A model generated the notes under the pieces. That model worked only from the letters and a program-made list of their open reading frames with translations, searched no databases and was not told where the DNA came from. A program made the translations under genes and the position numbers. A stretch of 53,855 nt of DNA from Pseudomonas antarctica (GTDB lineage: Bacteria; Pseudomonadota; Gammaproteobacteria; Pseudomonadales; Pseudomonadaceae). The stretch covers positions 1 through 53,855 of the forward strand of contig NZ_UYXQ01000028.1 in the NCBI RefSeq assembly GCF_900624995.1. Direction: 5' to 3'. Shown one piece after another: positions 15,414-22,300 of this stretch (position 1 is the first letter of the stretch; every line of letters begins with the position of its first letter).

Positions 15414-15871
15414 TCAACTGAAAGAAATTATTCTTTTTTCTAAGAGCTCGATAAAATTTTTCGCATACAAACTAGAAGTTTTATTAGAAAGATCAAGCCT
15501 ATAAACAGGATACTCCCCATCATTAAGACCATCGCCTGTGGCGAAATAAAATGACTCCCCGCACCCGGCGGCTCACAGATAAATAGCCTATCCTTCCCAC
15601 ACAACCCATTTCGACCGTTAACGATTGACATATAAACGATATCACCACCACATACACTATCAAAATCCATTTCGTAAATACTATAAATCTCCTCCCCCGA
15701 TATTTCCCCGCCAGAATAACACTTCAACCACCATTTATAGCTATCAGGCAATTTCAACGCAAGACGAGTTTCAGCTTTATAAATCCACTCATCAGCAATA
15801 CCGTCCCCATAATCAGCAAATTCAACGAAATCCGACTCTTTAATAAGATCAATTATTCTTGAATAATCCAC
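15414..15871 (-). pseudogene. SUKH (SMI1/KNR4) immunity gene, frameshifted
   Basis: A GTG start at 15869-15871 has GGGGAG 9 bases upstream and opens into DYSRIIDLIKESDFVEFADYG and LKLPDSYKWWLKCYSGGEIS, the typical SMI1/KNR4 N-terminal half. Around 15556-15560, at a run of four C on the plus strand, the reading frame is lost. In the next frame the expected family ending resumes with ESFYFATGDGLNDGEYPVYR and continues through SSLYAKNFIELLEKRIISFS to TGA 15414-15416. One missing base would explain this. In the unshifted frame the protein ends in an artificial hydrophobic tail. SUKH proteins neutralise diverse nuclease toxins, so this copy is probably inactive. Confidence 0.75.
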
Positions 15872-16243
15872 GTTTAATGACTCCCCGCTTCGAGCCCGTA
15901 ATCTCCAACAATCCGACTGATAAAAATTAAACTCTTTAGCCTGTTTCGTCAAATTTTTTGCATTCAAATCCGTAAGAACTGAAACATAGTCAGCCGCAGG
16001 ATTTCTGTATTCTGCAGCGCCTTTGAAACGAGTATACCTAAAGCTTTGAGCGGCATTAGATGGGACATGAAGAACACTGTTATTCTGGCTATGGAAAACA
16101 GAACCAACTTCTGCAAGTGAACCACGATCACCCACTAATCCACTAATTGGGTGGTATGCCGCCCTTTCCTCCAACAGGTTGATAGGTTGGCTAGCACCTG
16201 CTGTCGCTTTTGCACCAGATAAATGCGCGCCCTTTCCACTTTT
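15872..16243 (-). pseudogene. Toxin C-terminal remnant fused in frame to the SUKH gene
   Basis: After TAA 16244-16246 the minus strand is open for about 120 codons with no proper start. It reads KSGKGAHLSGAKATAGASQP..., YHPISGLVGDRGSLAEVGSV, VLHVPSNAAQSFRYTRFKGA and ADYVSVLTDLNAKNLTKQAK. It then runs into the SUKH immunity frame without a stop. The Gly/Ala/Ser-rich beginning looks like a pretoxin linker. An indel near the end probably removed the toxin stop, since the alternative frame ends GDYGLEAGSH-stop only a few bases before the SUKH start. The toxin class is not recognised. Confidence 0.6.
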
Positions 16244-16266
16244 TTAGGCTCAGCACGCTTTTATGC

Positions 16267-16779
16267 CTAATCCGATAGGGTGTAAGAAATATCTCCCGAG
16301 TCGCGCCAAACTCCATTCGCAAAGCTTATCGGCCGCTGTGGATAACATACCAACACCCCTTCGATGAACTGACGAAACGACAAGTCAAGTCGCGTTATCC
16401 AACGCATATTGTCGATTTCCAACAATCGCCAGTTGTCTCCACTGTCGAAACCGAAAGCAGTCCCGGTGCTATCCCAACCGAACAGCCACACCTCGCCCTT
16501 AGCACACGATTCATAGGGTCCGTCTTTATAAAACCCATCATCACCAAAGTAGTCTACCGCCGGACATAATGTGGGTTGAATCGTCAAAAGCGACAGCGCG
16601 AAGTCGTCCTCCTTTATCTCACCATGCCCCCGCTCCTGCATAAAAGCAAAGTATTCATCGGGAGCCGCTGGCCACTGCTGTCGCATCCCACTCACGTCAC
16701 CAGAAGAAACAGGGTTCAGCCGCTCTAATAGCACGCATGCGAGTGCATTGAAGGCCTCTAATTTTTCGTACATGGTCAT
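16267..16779 (-). CDS. SMI1/KNR4-like immunity protein
   Basis: From ATG 16777-16779 (or 16771-16773) the protein has about 170 residues. The start overlaps the TGA of the HNH toxin remnant (16776-16778), the ATGA coupling usual for toxin-immunity pairs. The frame runs farther upstream but there it only shadows the toxin. AAPDEYFAFMQERGHGEI, EVWLFGWDSTGTAFGFDSGDNWRLLEID and LDLSFRQFIEGVLV show the SUKH-type fold. It is intact although its toxin carries an internal amber codon, so it could still protect against sister cells with the working toxin. Confidence 0.75.
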   Translation of the reverse strand: MTMYEKLEAFNALACVLLERLNPVSSGDVSGMRQQWPAAPDEYFAFMQERGHGEIKEDDFALSLLTIQPTLCPAVDYFGDDGFYKDGPYESCAKGEVWLFGWDSTGTAFGFDSGDNWRLLEIDNMRWITRLDLSFRQFIEGVLVCYPQRPISFANGVWRDSGDISYTLSD

Positions 16780-17336
16780 GGGCGCCTCGGAGGTTTCTGC
16801 GCAAATGCTGTAGTTGTTGGACTTGCTGGGGCATGAACGCCACCTTGGTGAGCACTTCCACCAGGCACCGGATGCAAATTCCACCATTGGTTAGGTCCAC
16901 CATACTGCTGTGGTATCACATGGTGCGCTTGGAAATCCACACCACTCTCCGTCTTGGGCTATGTCAAACCAGTATTCAACTCCCACTCACGCTTGAGATT
17001 ATTTCGCTGCCTATTGTATTCACGCTGTAAGGCTTGATAGTCGCTTCTGGGCGCGACATAAGTGTGATCCACCTGACGCAACTCCTCTGCGCGTTGCGTG
17101 TGCTGGTTAGAGGGTATCGGCACACCTGAATGGTACTCGACGTCCCGGACCACCGCGCGAGCGTCAATCGAGATGCTCGTCCATCCTGATGTGGATGTTG
17201 CTGTCAAACTTGCATCATAAGCCGCAGCTTTACCAGTTCCTACAACTCCAGTTTCTCCAGAAACCAAACTGGATGGAGTTGCTTTTGTACCCCTAAAAAT
17301 GCAACGCTGACAATCAGCCCGCTGCGCGTCTTTCAA
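16776..17336 (-). pseudogene. HNH nuclease toxin C-terminus interrupted by an amber codon
   Basis: The upstream part reads GETGVVGTGKAAAYDASLTA... and REYNRQRNNLKREWELNTGL, then TAG at 16959-16961. In the same frame the sequence continues FQAHHVIPQQYGGPNQWWNL and HPVPGGSAHQGGVHA to TGA 16776-16778. The His-His, Asn and His residues of this stretch form an HNH-type nuclease motif common at the ends of CDI and Rhs toxins. Related proteins have Trp before Pro-Lys-Thr-Glu, so TAG is most simply a TGG-to-TAG change. The 5' part, with only a TTG near 17336, lacks any secretion domain, so this is a displaced toxin module. Confidence 0.8.
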
Positions 17337-17763
17337 CTAACGACTTGACGTGCTTCAACCGTCCTAAGATAAAATCAGAAAAACTTGACGCTAACACATC
17401 AACCTCATCCAACTCAGAGCTAATCTCTACGATCTGCCAATTATTTTTTGCGTCGAAAGCATATAGCACATCACTCGAATTCCCACCGAACACATAAAAC
17501 CCCTCATAACCCTCAACTTCTCGACCACATACAGTTGAATACTTCTCCGGGCCATCATCGAGATGAAATGCCGCATCTAATTCGCCGAAACCAAACTCAG
17601 TAAGAAACTCCAGATAGTCAGCCGGGGCCTGCTGTCGATCTGATTCATCAACATTGCTTAACATCGCACTCGTGCCTGTTATGCGATAGCCGTAATTGCC
17701 CTCGTACTCTTTTGAGTACATTACAGCTTCAACCAACGCTTTTAACTCTTCTTTATTTTTCAT
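17314..17763 (-). CDS. SMI1/KNR4-family immunity protein
   Basis: A 149-residue protein from ATG 17761-17763; a GTG six bases upstream is possible. PADYLEFLTEFGFGELDAAF, GFYVFGGNSSDVLYAFDAKN and DVDVLASSFSDFILGRL match SUKH-type immunity proteins. A toxin stump ends at TGA 17766-17768, two bases before the ATG. The gene's 3' end overlaps the start of the HNH toxin remnant by some 20 bases, so two modules have been joined without an intergenic region. Probably an orphan immunity gene still able to work. Confidence 0.75.
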   Translation of the reverse strand: MKNKEELKALVEAVMYSKEYEGNYGYRITGTSAMLSNVDESDRQQAPADYLEFLTEFGFGELDAAFHLDDGPEKYSTVCGREVEGYEGFYVFGGNSSDVLYAFDAKNNWQIVEISSELDEVDVLASSFSDFILGRLKHVKSLVERRAAG

Positions 17764-17765
17764 AA

Positions 17766-17861
17766 TCACTTACCAAGTATTTTTTCCGCTGGCCCTTGAA
17801 CCCTGTGAATATCACCTTGGTGCTCCACACCTCTCATGGCGGGCAGGGGCATAGGAGTCGG
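17766..17861 (-). pseudogene. Toxin C-terminal stump (about 31 residues)
   Basis: The minus strand opens at the edge of palindromic element copy 2 (CCCTATTTCCCG) and reads PMPLPAMRGVEHQGDIHRVQ and GPAEKILGK before TGA, two bases upstream of the SUKH gene. The tail looks like the end of a CDI/Rhs nuclease-type toxin, but no catalytic motif remains. No start codon or N-terminal region is left. Confidence 0.65.
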
Positions 17862-17956
17862 GAAATAGGGATCAGGCCACCATTTTCTCTATTCGTTTTA
17901 CTCACACTTTTTTGGGCGTCCTGATACACCCAAAAAAGTGGTCTGCCCCCTATTTC
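17862..17956. repeat. Nested palindromic element, copy 2
   Basis: A 95-bp element with ends GAAATAG/CTATTTC. The outer 19 bases match 16 of 19 in inverted order. A perfect inner 12-bp stem, CACTTTTTTGGG (17905-17916) with CCCAAAAAAGTG (17929-17940), encloses a loop containing TCCTGATACA. Ends, stem and loop match copy 1 at 13530-13621, about 4.3 kb away in the same orientation. It marks the upstream limit of the toxin stump at 17766-17861. Confidence 0.8.
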
Positions 17957-18001
17957 TCCAATCTTATTACACCTCCATCTTTGCAAACCGTCGCTTACCC
18001 A

Positions 18002-18132
18002 CTACTTCCCGCAAATACAATCAACGACTAACACTTCTTTATTCTTCATGATCATTTACGCAGATAAGAGGAAGCGGGTGTACTTCGAGTTATCGCATCA
18101 CCGTCCGCCACGTCACCAGCCCGTCCAAGCCA
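18002..18132 (-). pseudogene. Remnant of another toxin-immunity junction
   Basis: An open frame ends DVADGDAITRSTPASSYLRK-TGA at 18052-18054. Overlapping it, ATG ATC ATG AAG AAT AAA GAA (from 18055) repeats, with few changes, the first codons of the SUKH gene that starts at 17763, and stops after 17 codons. Spacing of stop and start is the same as in that module. I read it as the worn junction of a related module. Short length makes this tentative. Confidence 0.4.
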
Positions 18133-18135
18133 TGT

Positions 18136-18474
18136 TCAGACTTCAGGAATTTGAGTAGTATCGGCGGTCATGCGAGCGACCCAACCGCTGCGACCTCTCA
18201 AAGCAATCGGCTCCACTTGCGCCCCGCAGTGCTTACAGCGAGAGGCCGCCGCCTGGATGGATTGGTTGCAGGCTGGGCAAGGCCGCAGGTCCGGGTGCAC
18301 CAGGGCATCAACACCGGTCTTCGCCAGCCGGGGCATTAATAACTCGGCAACCAGGGCAACACAGGGAAGAAAGAGCGAGATTGCAAACCACCGGGGCCCT
18401 GAGCGCCCGCGCGTACTTGCAACGTAAGCCGTGACGGCTGTGATGATGAGCCAGAAGGGGAGTGGGATGCCCAT
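18136..18474 (-). CDS. Small membrane protein with a zinc-ribbon motif
   Basis: A 112-residue protein with AAGGAAG 4 bases before the ATG. Two hydrophobic segments lie in the N-terminal half (LPFWLIITAVTAYVAS and WFAISLFLPCVALVAELL). They are followed by a CPAC...CKHC pair that forms a typical zinc ribbon (PCPACNQSIQAAASRCKHCG). Such proteins are common and their roles mostly unknown. Its higher G+C than the neighbouring immunity genes suggests a separate origin. It sits between the active cdiA immunity gene and the chain of orphan modules. Confidence 0.7.
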   Translation of the reverse strand: MGIPLPFWLIITAVTAYVASTRGRSGPRWFAISLFLPCVALVAELLMPRLAKTGVDALVHPDLRPCPACNQSIQAAASRCKHCGAQVEPIALRGRSGWVARMTADTTQIPEV

Positions 18475-18681
18475 TGAACTTCCTTGTTTAATGGTTGAGG
18501 GCTTCGCCCTGTGAACGAGTCGCTAAGAGGAATATAAAGGTGGCAGATTCATTCAAGTCGCAAAGGACTTAAGTACTCAAATAAATCCGCCGCTTCTCGC
18601 TCATAGTTCAGGTGTTAAACAACTCTTTCCTCAGCGACGCCTGCCTCTCAGCCTGAGCCCCTGCGGCGTTAGTGAAAAACG

Positions 18682-19350
18682 TTACTCACCCAGTAGCGCC
18701 TTTAATCGTTCACCCGCGCTCATTATTTCGTTGGAGGACAGCGGAGTATAACTAACGACAATCAATACGCCCCCCGCGAGCTCGGAAACTTCTTCAACGT
18801 GCCCCTTTAAGCAGTCAACGACCTGTTGCGGACTTTTTCCAAAGGCGCGAAGGCACAATTCTCCATCAAAAAAATTAGCCGCATTTATACGAAAAACACC
18901 GTCTCTACCATTAATATCTTTCTGGGTAGCATCGCAGGCAGCCACAACTTCGGGCCAATCGCCTCTCGTAATAGACCAATCATGCAGCGCCGCCCTGTAG
19001 GCGCCAAAAGCCTCTACATACCTAGGGAAAACTCTTTTCAATAAATCTGAGTAATCAACTTTATTGCTTGAGAACTCAACAAAGAGCGTGTCATCAAATT
19101 GAGCGTCATCTTCTAAATATTTCTCACTCCGGAGCGCATATGAAACTCGCCCCTTCACGCCCGACGGGAGCACCTTGTCTAACGAGACAGAGACAATAAG
19201 CTCGCTCCCACTATCTGGAGCTTTAGGAGTACCGGCCAAATCCCATGGCGAACCTAAGCTAGACAACTTTTCCAGAAAGCGACTGTGCCTACCTTCAATA
19301 GGCTCTGAAAATAGGGGTCTATGACGAAACTCAAGTTTGTACTTAGTCAT
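18682..19350 (-). CDS. cdiI: Cognate immunity protein of CdiA
   Basis: A 222-residue soluble protein whose ATG overlaps the cdiA stop (TAATG, sharing base 19350), the tight coupling expected for a toxin and its antidote. Features include LEFRHRPLFSEPIEGRHSRF at the start, INAANFFDGELCLRAFGKSP and a final GGVLIVVSYTPLSSNEI. The pattern reminds me of Imm52-type proteins that partner restriction-endonuclease-fold toxins, but this family call is from memory. The gene is AT-rich like the toxin-encoding end of cdiA. It should bind and block the CdiA C-terminal toxin. Confidence 0.75.
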   Translation of the reverse strand: MTKYKLEFRHRPLFSEPIEGRHSRFLEKLSSLGSPWDLAGTPKAPDSGSELIVSVSLDKVLPSGVKGRVSYALRSEKYLEDDAQFDDTLFVEFSSNKVDYSDLLKRVFPRYVEAFGAYRAALHDWSITRGDWPEVVAACDATQKDINGRDGVFRINAANFFDGELCLRAFGKSPQQVVDCLKGHVEEVSELAGGVLIVVSYTPLSSNEIMSAGERLKALLGE

Positions 19351-22300
19351 TAGGGTGCCACCCTCACAGTAATGTTTCTGATATTTTGCTCAATCAAAAT
19401 ATTAGTTGCTCTATCAGCCGCTTTTTGATTTGGAAATTCAAAAACCGCTTTTATGCCAGGATTTTGCTTCAACGCACTCGACACTCTCTGAACGCTTTGA
19501 ATTTGTTTATCAAACGATGTAAGTGCTGTTTTTCGGTCAATTAAAGTGATGCCGCCAATGTCTTCTACACCGTCAAACTTCACGAAATTGTTACCGTTGG
19601 GATTGGGGTTGTCAAACCGTATCGCAGGTACTGCCTTACGCTGCGATAGGACATCGGAAAATGCTCCCGTTGTACCCGCTTCGAATTTCACGAACGGCTT
19701 GCTGAAGTCACCTTGAGGCTCTTGTACAAAGATTAAACCTTTATTTTCGCCCTCAAGCTTGCGCGCATCCTTAATGGTCAAAACGTCGACCTTCGACAGG
19801 TCCAATCCACCCTTAACAGGCGCTGGGATCTCTTTCGGTACTACCTTGTTTGTCGCAGCAAGCTCTCCAGCTAGCTGACCACTAAAGTATTTACTCGCTC
19901 CACCAAACAGAGCCGCCTGAGCCGCGGATTTTGCCGCTCCCCATGCCAAGTCAGACGTTGCGCTCGACTCGCCAGGAAAGGTTTGCGGAAAGAAAGAAGC
20001 CATTACTCGGTCGGGCTCGCTGGACTTGAAATCCGCCGTAATCCGGCTTGCAGAATCCCACGCCCCCACCATCGAGATAGTGCCAAGCGCGCCCAGCCCG
20101 ATTGGCAAGGCACACGTCACAACACCAACACACGCGGGTGACGACAGCAACATGCCCGTGTAAGCGGTGGCCCCTCCCGCAAGACCCAACGCAGTGTCTT
20201 TGCTTGCGCCAATGACCTGCACCGCCTTGCCATGAGCATTGAGCGTATCGTCGCTCCAATCTTGCCAACTACGCCCGCCGAACTGGCCGGTCGATTCAAG
20301 CAAGGCGATCTCCGCAGCATAAGTCGCGCCGCGATCCTGAAGTGCCTTGAAGTCCTTATAGGATTCATGGTCGGTCGGGATCGACTCGGCGCAACCCACC
20401 AAAGCACAGGCCGCGGCATTCAAACGATCAGCTCTTTCCGGATGGAAGCGTCGCTGCTCATCCAGCGCATCGGCTTGAGACTTGTGAAGTTGATGGTTGT
20501 ACTGCGTAGCGTTTTTTGCCACCCAGCCGCCCTTCTCCAGCTTGCTCGCGTCCGCATCTTTTTGTGTGGCCGCTGCCAGCACGCCGACCAGTTGAGAACT
20601 CATGGACAACAATGTCTTGTCGCCCTTCACTATGTCGTTCAGTTGTACAACAAGTGCCTCATTGGCCCCGGCTGCCAATGCGCCTGTACGGAAGTCTCCA
20701 CCTGTGGCTTCGGCCAACAGGCCACCGACCATTGCATGGATCGCAATCTTCGGAATTGAACCGTTATCGATGTTCCATTTTTTCGTGTAGTCGCCGACGG
20801 CATTGAAGCTTGCCGCTGCCAAGGTATTGAACAGCGCAGTTTTCAGTGCCTCACTTCCGCTACCGCCCTGCCCCAACGCTTTACTCAATAGCGTTGAAGT
20901 CCCGCCTTGCAATGTCTGGTTCGCGGCAAACTGCCCTACACCTGTCCATGTGTTGAGCTGTGGCCCCGTAATTTGCTTGGTCGCCTGATCAGTATGAGTT
21001 CCGGTCCAGCCATCAAAATAAGCTGCGGTCAATCCAGCGGTGACACCGGAAATCGCATACCCCTTCAAAGCATCCGAAGAGGTGACATCCTTGAATACCG
21101 CCCCCAAGTTGCCGCGATTATTAACCACGCTGACCGTCGCATTGGTCGCAGCACCCGCCGCTACGGCCCCCGCTCCCGCCGCGACGGCTACGCCAGCTCC
21201 GGCACCCGCGGCAGCAGTCATTGCCAACGGCCCGACAAATGCGGCCATCAGGATCGCAATGACGATCTGCGAACCTGCACCTAAGCCGGAATTGCTGTAT
21301 TTGAAGCTATCGTGGATCTCTTTGACTTGGCGCCAATCCACGTCACCGCGCTTTTCAGCATCCTTGAGCCAAGCCATATTCGGATCGGCTTTGACCATGG
21401 TATCAATGGTCTGACTTACCGTTTGCTGGTCCACCTGCCGGACATCGATCTTCAACCCATCGACCGCTTTGATAACGACCTGCCCTTGAGCGATCATTTC
21501 ACTCTGGCGAAGTGTTTCGTCGGTGTTGCCTTTACCCTTGGCGCTGAACCAGGCCAGGTCGCCCTTGCTCTTGGTATGGCTTTCATCATGAAGGTCTTTG
21601 ACGCCTTCGAAGGCGATGGCCCCGCCACTGTTGAGGATGATGTCCTTACCACTATTAAGTTTTGCGACCTGGTAACGCTGGTCACCTTCACTGATCAAGG
21701 TGAGGTTGCCGCCAGTCTTGATCTCAGTCCCAACGTTTGTGGTACGGGTTACTTCGTCGCGCTGTTCTTTTTTCGCGCCCCACCCACCGTTCTCCTTCAT
21801 GTCATACAACGTATGCGTGCTGTTCTGCGCCGCCAGCAGGTTCAACTTATCGCCGCTGTACAGATACGCTTCATTGCCCGCACTGATCTTGCTCGCCACC
21901 AGCGTCGTATCGCGCCCGGCCTGGCTGGTAAAGTTCGCGCCCGCCGTCAGTACGCTGGCTACTTGCGTGGTCTGCTCATCCGCTGTCTTGATGCGTTTTT
22001 TGCCGTCTTTTTCTTTGCCTTCGACGTTGTGCATGTCGCTGACGGAGGCGACGTTGAGGTCGCGTCCGGCCTGGATGTTCAGGTCTTTGCCGGCGGTGGC
22101 GTTGCTGCCGATGATGTTGACGTCTTGCCCGGCCTGCATGTCGAGGTTGCCGCCTGCCGTGACGGTGGCGGCGAGGTTTTTGACGTCGGTGGTGATGGTG
22201 GATTTTTCGCCGCCGTCGATGGTTTTGTGGATCACGCTGGTGTCGCTGGCGGCGACCAGGTTGAGGTCGCGGCCGGCGGTGAGGTTGGCGTCGTTGCCGG

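Noticed and set aside
16697..16903. 68-residue minus-strand frame overlapping the HNH stump and SUKH gene start
   Set aside because: It is an out-of-frame reading of the HNH toxin end, whose correct frame shows the nuclease motif.
13530..17956. The repeated palindromes considered as a CRISPR-like array
   Set aside because: Only four copies, kilobases apart, with genes between them and no regular spacers or cas genes.
19304..19320. AAAATAGGGGTCTATGA inside the cdiI gene, similar to the palindromic element's end
   Set aside because: It lies within a good coding frame and has no inverted partner nearby; probably coincidence.
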